From Halichondria panicea (Eukaryota > Porifera > Demospongiae > Suberitida > Halichondriidae): 64,000 bases of DNA. The position numbers were made by a program, and so were the translations under genes. The stretch covers positions 1,240,001-1,304,000 of the forward strand of contig NC_087382.1 of NCBI RefSeq assembly GCF_963675165.1, read 5' to 3'. The notes below the pieces were generated by a model that did not search any database, was not told the origin of the DNA, and was given only the letters and a program-made list of their open reading frames with translations. Of this stretch, positions 11,757 to 23,361 are shown piece after piece (position 1 is the stretch's first letter; every line of letters begins with the position of its first letter).

Positions 11757-11889
11757 TAGAATTATAATTATCGCTTACAAATGTGTCTTGTTAGGAATAC
11801 AAAGTCTCTTGCACTCTGTAACAATATGCCATTCACTGCATGGACACTGACAAGTTATATCTTCTCTTAACATTCTGTCCCCCTCTACT
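11757..11889 (-). pseudogene. TRAF C-terminal fragment, cut by a MITE
   Basis: The plus strand here (GGAATACAAAGTCTCTTG and ATTCTGTCCCCCTCTAC) matches the 3' end of copies 2 and 9, but reading frames are broken and no upstream coding region remains. At 11889 the homology stops at an inserted 623-bp element. After the element only the 9-bp duplication is recognisable. Confidence 0.65.
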
Positions 11890-12512
11890 TAGCCTCCTTC
11901 ACCGGCCTTTGAAAGAAGGCCTGCTATCGACTGCTTGCGCATGCGCCAAATTATTGGATTTTTTTCCCGTAAATATTTTTATAATACTATAATATTGGAT
12001 TTTCCCCCCGTAAATATTCCTATAATACTGGATACATCAGAGAAAATATCCTAAAAGTTCATACACAGAGCTATATAGCTAGCTAGCTAGAAACAGAGCT
12101 GTGTAGGTTTGTTGTACTGCTATTTTCTTCTGATAGAATCAGTAGCAGTAGTATAGTAGACTTTCACCAAAGTTAGTGTTAAATGGGCGTGGCCTGTCCA
12201 TATAGGCTCTTATCAGCCGTCACTCCTTTCAGACGATCGTCATCCACACTGTTGCAGGCTGTGAGTTTTTTGTTAACATAGCAGGCTAAGGGTAGCTATC
12301 AGAGAATGCTATCCGATGGGCTAGAAACCTTCAATCGAACTTTCTATCTACTTCCTTCAATCCACTTCCTTTCGTTGTGATGTCATAGTTTTACTGAGCA
12401 TAAACGATGTTATCCAAAGCCCCTAGATACCGGGGGGATATTAGCGCATGCGCAAGCAGTCGATACCAGGCCCAACTTCCCTAGCGGGAAGTGCGGCCTG
12501 GGATCGAGGCTA
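11890..12512. mobile_element. TAGCCTCG-family MITE, 623 bp, 9-bp target duplication
   Basis: It begins TAGCCTCCTTCACCGGCC and ends GCGGCCTGGGATCGAGGCTA, with a second inverted match inside: TATCGACTGCTTGCGCATGC near 11933 against GCATGCGCAAGCAGTCGATA near 12453. The flanks are a perfect direct repeat CCCTCTACT at 11881-11889 and 12513-12521. A 9-bp duplication is characteristic of Mutator-like elements. It carries no coding region and is inserted in a TRAF gene remnant. Confidence 0.88.
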
Positions 12513-12638
12513 CCCTCTACTTTGCTTCCGGTTTATATAATAGACTGGCCATCGTGTAAAAATCATAATGGGTGTGGCTATGAAAGAAATAAAGATAAGA
12601 TACGTATAAATTGTACAGTCTCTATATGCAATGGTCAG

Positions 12639-13940
12639 TCAGAAAGTTTTTCTGTTAAGAGACATAAACATTGCTTCCTCACAGTCATGGGGTCTTACTG
12701 TAAGGAATACAAAATCTAAGTCTTTTTGAACCCCTTTTTGAATTACCCTTCCTACTCTAGGTTGTCGTGGGTTGATACATTGCTGTGTTTTATCACCCTT
12801 TAATTGGTTCACTGTGAGATCACAAACGGCGCAGATTGTTACTCCACACAGGTCCACTTTATTATGGAGTTTAATTTCCAATTCAGGCATAGGCCACTTT
12901 AGTTGGTGATCATGTTCACCTTTCTCCAAGTATACAGTGCAATTATCGTGACTATCAATGTTCACATACATTTTATAGCCAGGCTTGATGTAGAACGAAG
13001 CTGATCGAGCTCTATACTCTGACACTTTAACTAGTGGTAGGTAATATTGTGTGTCACCTGGTGCTAGCATTGTGGTCATTGTCTCTAGAGAGCTTTTGAT
13101 GTTGTTGATAGCTGCTTGTGTACATGTATTTCGAGGGTTAGAACCAATGGTGCCTAGTTGCTTAGTTACACAAGATGCTAGGCCATCAAATTTGACTGAT
13201 AGTTGCTGTAGTCGATCTTTGGTAGTCCTTCCCTCCTGCTTGAGTGAAACAGTCTCTGTCATCATTAGCTCCAGGTGGTGCTCTGTGTTTGATGCTTTAT
13301 GTGCTGCCAGATCTTTTCGTACAACTATTTCGCTACACCCAGCTTCAAAGAAAGGACACTTGACTGGCTCAAGAGGGCACACCATCTGGTGACCTGCTAA
13401 TTTCGTACGCTGTACTTTTTCATGTCCACAATTGTTGGGGCAAGAAATAGGAAAACCTGAGCAACTGTCTAAATGACTTGTGGCTGTTACTTCTTTGTAC
13501 ATAACGTCTGTGTTGCAATACTGACATTTTATCAGACGGTTTGGGCACTTGTTGTCCTCGTGATCTTGAAGCTCTTTTCGAAAAATTTTTTTTCCACATT
13601 TCTTTGTGCATGATACCTCCACAAACAAGCATTTCTCGAGATGTTGATTGCATTCACCGAGTGTAGTAATTTTGTCACATCCCTTGGAGCGATTAGGACA
13701 GTAGATCTTCAAGCTATCGATTGCTCGTTTCATTCGTAGATTTTTCATACATTGGAAATTGTCGGTTTGACAATGTGGGCATGTTTTCTTTCTCCTTAGC
13801 CAATTTTTCAAACAGCCATTACAAAAATGTTGTCCGCAGCAACCAGTCAGTACTGGGTCCGTTAGAATGTTAGTGCAGATAGTGCAGTGATGATCTTCCG
13901 GTACTTTGTCTACAAACTCGTAATTAGCTGGACTAGCCAT
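12639..13940 (-). CDS. RING/TRAF zinc-finger protein, copy 4
   Basis: An intronless gene of about 433 residues when started at MASPANYEF, the start shared by all paralogues; the frame is open 8 codons further upstream to 13964. The RING is complete (CTIC, GCCGQHFCNGC, CPHC). TRAF-type fingers follow with CPNRSKGCDKITT and repeated CxxxC/H spacing, then a short coiled coil, then the MATH-like block (GYKMYVNIDSHDNCTVYL, HDHQLKWPMPELEIKL). With copy 1 it is one of the best candidates for a working E3 in the array. Confidence 0.85.
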   Translation of the reverse strand: MASPANYEFVDKVPEDHHCTICTNILTDPVLTGCCGQHFCNGCLKNWLRRKKTCPHCQTDNFQCMKNLRMKRAIDSLKIYCPNRSKGCDKITTLGECNQHLEKCLFVEVSCTKKCGKKIFRKELQDHEDNKCPNRLIKCQYCNTDVMYKEVTATSHLDSCSGFPISCPNNCGHEKVQRTKLAGHQMVCPLEPVKCPFFEAGCSEIVVRKDLAAHKASNTEHHLELMMTETVSLKQEGRTTKDRLQQLSVKFDGLASCVTKQLGTIGSNPRNTCTQAAINNIKSSLETMTTMLAPGDTQYYLPLVKVSEYRARSASFYIKPGYKMYVNIDSHDNCTVYLEKGEHDHQLKWPMPELEIKLHNKVDLCGVTICAVCDLTVNQLKGDKTQQCINPRQPRVGRVIQKGVQKDLDFVFLTVRPHDCEEAMFMSLNRKTF

Positions 13941-14046
13941 TGCTCTAATCGTATCATGTAGCAATTAATTCTGTGACTACTATAGTGTTTGTTTGTGGTG
14001 CTCGGACATATGCACCCACTATTGCTCAGAAGTGGGCGGGTCTGGG

Positions 14047-14190
14047 ACTGTCTGTATTGTTATTCATGTGTTGTTGTCAAGAACTATGTGCATAAACAAT
14101 GCCATGAAATCATGTGATGTTAGAGTGGACCTTTTAAAGGATTTATCGTAATTATAGCAGGATATAGTCGGACTGTATCTTATTTATTGA
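14047..14190. repeat. Upstream flank duplicated with TRAF genes (unit 4)
   Basis: A shorter version of the 8649-8830 block (CATGTGATGTTAGAGTGG, then the string ending TATCTTATTT), upstream of TRAF copy 4. Confidence 0.6.
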
Positions 14191-14588
14191 GTGGGTATCG
14201 TTATATTCTCACATGTTTGTGGCTAGCGAGTCATGTGTGCATGCAGTTACAGATTATCAAGCTTTCACCATGCAGGTTCTGGGTTGGTGATATCTTAGCC
14301 TCGATCCCAGCCCCTCTCACTAGATGGCCTGGTAACCACCGTTTGCACGTGGGTGGATTCAATAGTAAATTTTGTTAGTGAAACTCTTTGGAATTTATCA
14401 ATTAACCTTTTAATCAATTTGTATTAACCTCTCGTTTAAACGCCCCCTTTACAGACTTCGATATGAAATAAACGCCCGGGCGTTTAATCAGGTACATACA
14501 GTAGTCTTACATACAGATTGACACTCGAGTTCACAAAAGAAAAGAAATTATACGTACATTTTATCAAGTTCAGTCTGTGCATAAAGTA

Positions 14589-15888
14589 TCAAATTAAAAT
14601 ATCAGCTTCACAAAATAGGTGGAGTTTTACTCTAAGGAATACAAAACGTAAGTCTTTTTGAACCCCTCCTACTCTATGTGGCCCTGGGGTGATTTCTTGC
14701 TGTATTATGTCACCCTTTAATTGGTTCACTGTGATACTACAATAGGTGCAGATTATTTCATTACACAGGATTTTATTTTCTTTATCACAGAGTTCAATTT
14801 CCATTTCAGGCATAGGCCACTTTAGCTGGTGATCGTGTTCACCTTTCTCCAAGAAGACCTTGCAATTATCGTGTCCGTTAATCTCCACGTGCATTTTATA
14901 GCCAGGCTTGATGTAGATCGAAGCTGATCGAGCAAAATGTGACCCTTTAACTAGTGGTAGGTAGTATTGTGTGTCACCTGGTGCTAGCATTGTGGTCATT
15001 GTCTCTAGAGAGCTTTTGATGTTATCAATAGCTGCTTGTGTTGTTGGAGGGTTAGAATCAATGGTGCATAGTTGCTTAGTTACACAAGATGCTAGGCCAT
15101 CAAATTTGAGTGAGAGTTGCTGTAGCTGATTTTTTGTAGACTTAGCCTCGAGTTTCATTGCTTCTCTTTCAGCGTTTGCTGTCTGCTTAAATTTGTTAAG
15201 TCTCTGTCATCACTAGCTCCAGGTGGTGCTCTGTGTTTGATGCTTTATGTGCTGCCAGATCTTTTCTTGGAATCATTTCCGTACACCCAGCTTCAAAGAA
15301 GGGACACTGTACTGGCTCAAGAGGACACACCTTCTGGTGATCTGCTAAGTTCCTGCGCTGTATTTTTTCATGCCCACAATTGTTGGGGCAAGAAATAGGA
15401 AAACCTGAGCAATTTTCTACATGACTTTTGGCTGTTATTTCTTTGTGCATCCCTTCTGTTTCGCAATACTGACAATGTACCAAACGGTTTGTGCACTTGT
15501 TGTCCTCGTGATCTTTAAGCTCTTTTCGTAGTTTTTTTTCTCCACATTTCTTAGTGCGTGATACCTCCACAAACAAACATTTCTCGAGATGTTGATTGCA
15601 TTCACTCAGTGTAGTGATTTTGTCACATCCCTTGGAGTGATTAGGACAGTAGATCTTCAAGCTATTGATGATTCGTTTCATTCGTTTATTTACTATATAA
15701 TGGAAGTAGGCCGCTCGACAATGTGGGCATGTTTTCTTTCTCCTGAGCCACTTCTTTACACAGCCACCACAAAACAGTTGTCCGCAACATTCGGTCAATA
15801 CTGGGTCCGTTAGAATGTTAGTGCAAATAGTGCACTGATGATCTTCTGGTAGTTTGTCTACAAACTTGTAATTAACTGGTCTAGCCAT
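14589..15888 (-). pseudogene. RING/TRAF gene, copy 5, frameshifted in the coiled coil
   Basis: The 5' half (15196-15888, 230 residues) has the RING and TRAF fingers. It ends with an in-frame TAA right after the conserved MTET, where paralogues continue VTLKQKAN. The 3' half (coiled coil and MATH-like block, 14589-15158) is intact but in another frame. Comparison with copies 1 and 8 shows a small deletion at about 15190-15200. It could be a decayed gene or could make a truncated RING/zinc-finger protein without the coiled coil. It also has Leu for the RING His (ECCGQLFC) and Arg for a conserved Cys (VEVSRTKKCG). Confidence 0.75.
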
Positions 15889-16908
15889 TTTGCTCCAATC
15901 ATATCAAACACTCTTTGCTACTAGACACATGTACTGAAGGTTATCTCCCGTAGGCTGCTATGAGCCTCAAGAATTTGGTAGTTAAAGGTCAGTTTGTTTT
16001 ATTTTATGCCATAATCTTATATGATCTTATTTATAACTCGTGATGAGTGGTTACTACATACATTGTATACGAATTAGCCATATGAGGTGTTGAACACAAT
16101 CTATTACCGGGCCAATAAACTGCTTGTGGCACTCATATATCCATGGAATAACTAATATAGTTGTTACAGAGCTTCACTTGTGTGCACATTGGATATATTG
16201 GCTCAGTATGAGGGCCTACGGCACTTTTGAGCCAATAATTATGTACGTCACAACTATTAGAGAGAGAGTATCGAACAAAGCATTACCTTGCATCAAGTGT
16301 ATTGGAAAGTATGGTAACTGACCCACCTGGAGCCGCCACTTGCCTCAAGGCAGCAATAATGTTATTGCTAATTAAAATTGTCATTATTGATCACGCGTTT
16401 CAGCCAAATAAATCTGATTAGCGCACACATGCATTCGATGCTTGCTCTCTCTGTTTTATTTTGGACTTGTAAGTGCATAAATCACGTGTTCATATTGGCA
16501 TAATTATAGTTTGCTTGTGGTGGGAGTGGTAGTAGTCATTAGGGTAAAAACCTGGGGCACTATTTAGTGCTATATATAGCTATGTTATCACTGTCTACTG
16601 CTCTCTGTGTGTGTTATAACTGTGCACTATAGAAGTATATGTTTTCAAAAGAGCACATTGATAGTAGTACACGTAATTAAACGCATGTGGGGAACCCTTG
16701 TAATGACAATAGCATTGTTGCTCCTCATAATAATTATTATTATAGTATACATGCAGTTAAACAGAAACAAAAACAGCTTTTGAAATGACGTATTATACAG
16801 AATCACTCATAATTTGCAAAAAAACACTAAGATGCTTGTACATTGGGTATAATTATATAGAAGGCTTTCTATGTACAGATCGTAGAATAAACTATATACT
16901 TAATGTGC

Positions 16909-18183
16909 TTATTGTAGAAAAGTAATGTCAACATAGAAATCTAAGTCCGAAGATATCAGAGAATATATGAAACCTGTTAGCTTAAGTTCTCTTCCTGAGT
17001 CACATCGTATGGTATTTGTTTTTTTAAGGTCGTTTAAGGAACACGAGAATGGTCGTCCTGTTGTAGGCTGTACTTTAATAGATAGTTTCTCAGGGTAACC
17101 GTGGATATCGCTTTTCTCTAGCAGAAGACGATAATTTAAGGTTCCTTTCCATGCACTTCTACTAACTCCAAGGTAGATTATGAATCCTGGGTATACGCAT
17201 AGTGGTGGAGAACTGGCTATTATGGATGTGTTTCGTAGTGACTTTTCTGGATCCTCGAATAATCCCAGTTTATCAGTTATATGTACGCAGTGAGTCTTGC
17301 CATTAGGTTGTATCATTGTGGTTAGGGAGGTTAGTATTGTTTTAATACCATTCATTGGTTTCGTATCAGTTGGGGAAATGTCCATTGAACTAAACCCTGT
17401 TGATACAACTGAAACAAGCGTGTCAAAGTCTCGTTTTAGTTCCTTATTCTCTCTCTTAACACGAGCTAGAGCTGTATTAGCAGTAACCATAGTTGTCATG
17501 GTAAGTCGGAGATGGTTTTGCATGCTAGACGCTTCATGGTCCGAGATATTTTTACGAGGCAGCCTCACTTCACAACCAGCCTCTTTAAAGGGACAATCCA
17601 CAATCTCAAGTGGACACTCTTTTCTGTGCTCTTCGATGTCTTTTCTCTTTAATTTCTCGTTGCATTTGTTAGGGCATGCTACGATGACGTTAGGGCAAGT
17701 TCGTTTGTGCCTTCCAACTATTCGACAATGCTTGCCCTCTTCGTTACAAAGCTCACAGTGCACTATTCTATTAGGACACTCTTGTTTGCAATGATGTTCG
17801 AGGTCTTTTCTTAGCAATCTGGCTGTATCGCAATTGTTGGTGCATTTAACGTATCCAAACGTACATTCGTTCACGTGCTTCGGGAAATCTCCATAACTGA
17901 TGAGTACTTTACACCCGTTGTCACGATTCGTACAATACACACCCAACTGTTTGATTTCTCTGATTATCGGCTGGGAAACGATCTTATTGAAGTTTTCTGC
18001 TCGACACTGGGGGCAAATTGTTGCCTTTTTTTTTGTGATCCACTTTTCCAGACAGGCTTTGCAAAAATGCTGTCCACAGCACTCAGTTAGAACTGGTGTG
18101 TCTAGAAGGTTAGTACAAATACTACACTTGTACTTATCAGCTAACTCTTTGACAAACACTGGCTCTGGATTAGGAGTAGCCAT
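16909..18183 (-). CDS. Divergent RING/TRAF zinc-finger protein, copy 6
   Basis: A 424-residue intronless gene in the same orientation, clearly related at the N-terminus (CSICTNLLDTPVLTECCGQHFCKACLEKW, complete C3HC4 RING; TRAF-type fingers at residues about 80-210; a coiled coil with ARVKRENKELKRDFDTL). The C-terminal 150 residues (PPLCVYPGFIIYLGVSRSAW) share only the outline of the MATH-like block of the others. It is either the oldest member or one under different selection. Nucleotide identity with its neighbours is low, so it is not part of the recent duplications. Confidence 0.85.
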   Translation of the reverse strand: MATPNPEPVFVKELADKYKCSICTNLLDTPVLTECCGQHFCKACLEKWITKKKATICPQCRAENFNKIVSQPIIREIKQLGVYCTNRDNGCKVLISYGDFPKHVNECTFGYVKCTNNCDTARLLRKDLEHHCKQECPNRIVHCELCNEEGKHCRIVGRHKRTCPNVIVACPNKCNEKLKRKDIEEHRKECPLEIVDCPFKEAGCEVRLPRKNISDHEASSMQNHLRLTMTTMVTANTALARVKRENKELKRDFDTLVSVVSTGFSSMDISPTDTKPMNGIKTILTSLTTMIQPNGKTHCVHITDKLGLFEDPEKSLRNTSIIASSPPLCVYPGFIIYLGVSRSAWKGTLNYRLLLEKSDIHGYPEKLSIKVQPTTGRPFSCSLNDLKKTNTIRCDSGRELKLTGFIYSLISSDLDFYVDITFLQ

Positions 18184-18429
18184 AATAGCTATACTGTTCT
18201 TTTGTTAGTTTCAACTTCAGTGTGTATATAAGGTCAATCGTAATGACCACAAAATGTGCAATATACTATTTATAGTTCTCCCTAAAAAGGCATGAAATGC
18301 ATGTACTTCCTTACAACTATAAGGTTTAAACATTGAAGAATAGTTTTTGCTTGTGTGCATGAACATTATGTTAAGGGCGGTTTGCATATAATTACTCGAA
18401 GAGCTCGTAGGTGGCCACGGGTATAGTAT

Positions 18430-19315
18430 AGAGTAAGGCATCTATATTCAGACACAATGCATGTTCAGACACTCATTCTGAGGAAACAAGCAGTAATAAA
18501 AAATTTTCTTTTGCACCATCTGATCAAGCATGTGTTACTATGAATGTATGCAAAAAAGAATTGATAAATATCAACTACTAAGTCTTCAAGAGCTGAAAAT
18601 GTGCTAGTGTCTGATAAACGGTAAGAACAGACAAAAAAATCGATCATCAGACACAACCTACCGTTTTTTCTGTAGGGGGATATGCTGAGAGTCACATAGT
18701 AATTATGTAAGGACAATAACTAAACAATAAAACCCCCAAAGTTGGAGTTGCAAAACGCTTGTATGTCCATGCAGCGATTATTTCTGCTGAGTCACTCGCC
18801 TATCAATAATCAGACATAAAATGAGGTCAAAGGTCAAATGTTCTTGGCATCCCACGCAAATTGGGTCAAAGGTCAAATGTTTTAGTGTATGTGGATGCCA
18901 GTGACATTTGACCTTTGACCCCATTTGCTGTCTGATCATTGATACGCGAGTGACTCAGCAGAAATAATTGCTGCATGGACATACAAGCGTTTTGCAACTC
19001 CAACTTTGGGGGTTTTATTGTTTAGTTATTGTCCTTACATAATTACTATGTGACTCTCAGCATATCCCCCTACAGAAGAAACGGTAGGTTGTGTCTGATG
19101 ATCGATTTTTTTGTCTGTTCTTATATACCGTTTATCAGACACTAGCACATTTTCAGCTCTTGAAGACTTAGTAGTTGATATTTATCAATTCTTTTTTGCA
19201 TACATTCATATAGTAACACATGCTTGATCAGATGGTGCAAAAGTTTATCACTGCTTGTTTCCTTAGAATGAGTGTCTGAACATACATTGTGTCTGAATAT
19301 AGATGCCTTACTCTA
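18430..19315. mobile_element. Large foldback element, about 430-bp arms
   Basis: The left arm starts GAGTAAGGCATCTATATTC at about 18431 and the right arm ends with its complement GAATATAGATGCCTTACTC at about 19314. Nearly the whole 430-bp arm is mirrored (for example AAGCATGTGTTAC and GTAACACATGCTT), with a short loop that contains two direct copies of GGTCAAAGGTCAAATGTT. TA adjoins both ends, compatible with a TA target duplication. ORFs inside are arm artefacts. Confidence 0.88.
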
Positions 19316-19505
19316 GTCGTCTGGTTTGTCTGCATGTCTGTTTGTAATTTGTGAGCCTGCTCACCTGGATTCCATAGCCGGTACGTTTACAGCATCGATA
19401 TAGCCTTCACACAACAAGTTATTAGTTTTAATAGTGGTAGATTTTGATGTCAAAGCTTCGTTCTCGAATAAAAGTGAGTAAAAGCGAACTTGCTTCTGTT
19501 AACTT

Positions 19506-19872
19506 TGAAGCTCTTTTCGTAACATTCTTTCTCCACATTTCTTAGTGCATGATACAAACAAGCATTTCTCGAGATGTTGATTTTGTTAACCCAGTGTAGT
19601 GATTTTTTCACAACTCTTGGAGCGATTAGGACAGTAGGTTCTCAAGCTGTTGATGACTCGTTTCATTCGTTTATCTTTGAAGTTGACTTTTCGACAATGT
19701 CAGCACGTTTTTTGTCTCTTGAGCCATTTTTTTAGACAGCCACCATTATAAAACAGTTGTCCACAATTAACATCCAGTCAGTACTGGGTTTGTTAGAATG
19801 TTAGTGCAAATAGTACAGTGATGATCTTCCGGTGCTTCGTCTACAAACTCATTTTAACTGTGCTATAGCCAT
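19506..19872 (-). pseudogene. TRAF pseudogene, RING-end fragment
   Basis: The reverse strand retains the start region, RING and first TRAF finger of the family, but with indels (for example an extra segment in the RING near 19765) and no continuous frame. Homology stops at about 19506, close to the foldback element at 18430-19315. Confidence 0.75.
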
Positions 19873-19983
19873 TACTCTAATTCTATAAAACAACAATGTT
19901 GTCAGGGTTTCATCTAGTGGGGGGGGGCTGTGGTGAACCTTCCCCCCCCAAAATGCTCATCTTCCCCCCCAAACTTAATTTAA

Positions 19984-20094
19984 GTTGCTCTAATTTGTTA
20001 GCCTTTTGCAACAGTGTGAGTCATCACTATAGCTCCAGGTGGTGCTCTGTGTTTGATGCTTTATGTGCTGCCAGATCTTTTCTTGGAATCAATC
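19984..20094 (-). pseudogene. TRAF pseudogene, coiled-coil fragment
   Basis: A short piece matching the end of the zinc-finger block and the coiled coil of the family (plus strand GCTCCAGGTGGTGCTCTGTG and GCTGCCAGATCTTTTC). It lies 5' of the RING fragment at 19506-19872 with respect to the coding strand, so it comes from a separate decayed copy. Confidence 0.7.
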
Positions 20095-20619
20095 AATGTC
20101 AAAGCAGAGACAAGTACACGGATCTATCTAGCCAGCATTTTGATATTATAGATCCTTGTACCACAGTGTCTGTTGTGCCACAACATGCATGTATTAGCAT
20201 GGAACAGCTGATGAACGTATAGTAATCTTGGCAGTCCTTCTTTAATGGGTGGCAGCGATTTTAAGACAGCTTGTACAAGTCTGACAACTACTCTGTGACT
20301 TTCTCAATTCAACTGCTGCCCTCTGCCATTATCTGTCTTGTATTGTACAGGTTATCAAAAGCCTTGCATGGGCAACCTTTAATTGGTTGTTTTTCTCTTG
20401 GCAATTTTTCGCATTGCAAATGTTTTTGTGGGTCTTAATAATTATTATTATACATGTAGGTTTGCTGTAGAATGCAATCCTATGGTGACTGTGTGTAAAG
20501 TAACACTGGTCAGTACAACGCTATAATTACTGAACATGCATGGTACTGACTTAATTTATATAACATAATTATGTCAGAAAGTCTCAAATTCATGTACCAT
20601 ACATGTATGTGTATGGCTT

Positions 20620-21905
20620 TTTATTGTAAGGAAAAAAAACTCTTTCAGAACCTCTCCTATTAGTATTCTAGGTAGCCTTGGGTTGATAATTTACTGTGTA
20701 CTGTCCCCCTCTAGTCGGTTCATGGTGTAGCCACATCTGGTGCAGATTGTTTCACTATACAGGGTTTTATTCTCTGCATTGCTGAGTTTAATTTTCATTT
20801 CAGGAATGGGCCGCTTTAGTTGGTGATCGTGTTTGCATTTCTCTAGTATACCCAGCAAACATCGTGTCCATCAGTGCCCATGCACATACATTTTGTAGCC
20901 AGGCTTGATGAAAAACGAAGCTGATCGAGCTTTATATACTCTGACTCTTTAACTAGTGGTAGGTAGTATCGTGTGTCACCTGGTGCTAGCATTGTGGTCA
21001 TTGTGTCTAGAGAGCTTTTGGTGTTCTTGATAGCTGCTCGTGTATTTCGAGTGTTAGAATCGATGGTGCCTAGTTGCTTAGTTACACAAGATAATAGCTA
21101 GGCCATCAAACTTGCGTGAAAGTTGCTGTAGTTGATCTTTGGTAGACTTAGCCTCGAGTTTCATTGCTTTTCTTTCAGCTTCTGTCTCTTGCTCAAATTT
21201 GTTTGCTTTTTGCTCAAACCGGTTAGCTTTCTGCTTAAGCGTAACAGTCTCAGTCATCACTAGCTCCAGGTGGTGCTCTGTGTTTGATGCTTTATGTGCT
21301 GCCAGATTTTTTCGTGGAATCATTTCCGTATACACCCATGCAGCTTCAAGAAGGGACACCTCGCTGTTTCAAGAGAGCACACCTTCTGGTGATCTGCTAA
21401 CTTACAGCGTTGTACTTTCTCATGCCCACAATTGTTGGGGCAAGAAATTGGGAAAAAGTACATTTGTCTAAGTGACTATTCGCTATTATTTCTTTGTGCA
21501 TCCCCTCTGTTTTGCAATACTGACATTGTACCAAACGGTTTGGGCACTTGTTGTCTTTGTGATCTTGAAGCTCTTTTCGTAGCATTCTTTCTTCACATTT
21601 CTTAGTGCATGTTACCTCCACAAAGAAGCATTTCTCGAGATGTTGATTGCATTCACCGAGTGTAGTGATTTTGTCACAACCCTTGGAGCGATTAGGACAG
21701 TAGATCTTCAAGCTATCGATGGCTCGTTTCATTCGTTTATTTACCATAAAATGGAGGTTGGTCTCTCGACAATGTGGGCATGTCCTTTGCCTCTGTAGCC
21801 AATTTTTTAGACAGCCATTGCAAAACAGTTGTCCACAGCAACCAGTCAGTACTGGTAGAATCTCTGTGCAAATAGTGCAACGATGATCTTCTGGCCCCTC
21901 TTCAA
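20620..21905 (-). pseudogene. TRAF pseudogene, near full length
   Basis: Family homology runs from the C-terminal block (20620-21060) through coiled coil (21078-21290) and zinc fingers (21300-21747) to the RING (21750-21900), but at least three frame changes interrupt it (around 21070, 21365 and 21750). The start region is diverged. The RING reads GCCGQLFC, so the His is absent here too. The coiled-coil piece is longer than in copies 2 and 4. Confidence 0.8.
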
Positions 21906-22239
21906 TTTTAGTAGAATATGCCTTCCTATAAACAGCTAGGTTTCACTGCATATATATTTCTAATGACTGCATGTATATATATAAGTAGCAATTGATTAGC
22001 AAAATAACTTGGCGAATGCTTGTCTGATAAAGTGCAGTACCAATAACTAGACACTAAATAAAGTGGGTGTGCTGAGGTGTGGTTAACTTATGCATGAATG
22101 CGATAAATTATTAAGTATTATAAAAATATTTACACAATAAGATATACGTGTCAATTTAATAAGGTTCTGGTAATCAATCTAGTATAACACAACATCAGGG
22201 CTGTGGATAAAATTAATGTATATATACATGTGCATATAA

Positions 22240-22789
22240 TACCGTAGAAACTGGATTATAAGTGCATGTGCTTTTGGGGTCAATAGCAGAGCTCTATGCG
22301 CTATATATTCGAGGATGTGCCTATAATGCAGTCATTCGAGCCCCATGTGCCCAGCAATCTCGGATGTCTCTGTGATGAGTGCTGACTCGCAAGCTAGCTA
22401 GAAAGTGAGCAAGCAAGGAAAGCAGGCAACCCTAACTGGATCTATATCATGTTACAGTTCATTCACATCATTGAAATTCATATTATAAAAACATTTATAT
22501 TGACCAGGAACTTGGAATAAAAGGACCTCATCCACGTCTCACATTCTCTCAGTATGATCAGACAAGGTAACAGCATGCCCAGAGAGTCTTTCCAGATGGA
22601 TATCACCAGCTATATAGCTATCCTGCACTGTACAAGATAACTAGCTCATAGATAGATGAATCAATTCTAAAATTTCACTAATAACCAAAGCACTTCAATT
22701 TGAGTATAAAAAGCTTGCAGTTGAGCATGCGCTTAAAATAAAGATACGCTTATAGTCGAGTAAGCGCTAATAATCCAGTTTCTACGGTA
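22240..22789. mobile_element. MITE with TACCGTAGAAACTGGATTAT ends
   Basis: TACCGTAGAAACTGGATTAT at 22240 is the reverse complement of AATCCAGTTTCTACGGTA at 22772-22789, with partial inverted matches inward (AAGTGCATGTGCTTTT, GAGCATGCGCTTAAAA). About 550 bp, no coding capacity. Confidence 0.8.
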
Positions 22790-23361
22790 TAGCTATTGTG
22801 CTGGGCAGAGAGTCTCCTGTCACTCAGCATGGATGTAGTAGTCTATTGATTAAAAAAATGTGATTTTTGACTGTCAGGAACACATAATTATAGTCTCTTG
22901 TTGCAGCTCCTGCATGGCGAATAAAAGTTAACCAGAAGTTGCATGGTGATAGTTTCCCATTGTCTCTCTCCCTCGTGTTACTCATCTAGCTCTTTGACGG
23001 CTGCAAAATCAGGCATATAGTCTTGCTTTTTTTTCAGTCTGCATTGTGGATTGAATTGTTGCTAGGGGAGGTCCTTTTATAGTGCTGTGGTATAAGTCAG
23101 ATATGCCACACCTACTTAGGATATGCACCCATATTATATTCTCATATATAGGTGTTGTATATTCTATACCAAACAGACAAACCAAACGGCTACTATAATC
23201 TCGGGTTAATATCGTATGAACTATAATAAATATTCTCAAGACACAACACAATATGATATATATATAGCAGTATCAATCAAGGTTCTGGTAATCATTCGTA
23301 GCATAATTATACTAACACAAAATCAGGGTTGTGGTAAAATAATGCATACATAATAATTATG

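Noticed and set aside
18465-18716. 83-residue ORF
   Set aside because: Lies wholly within one arm of a foldback element; no recognisable protein.
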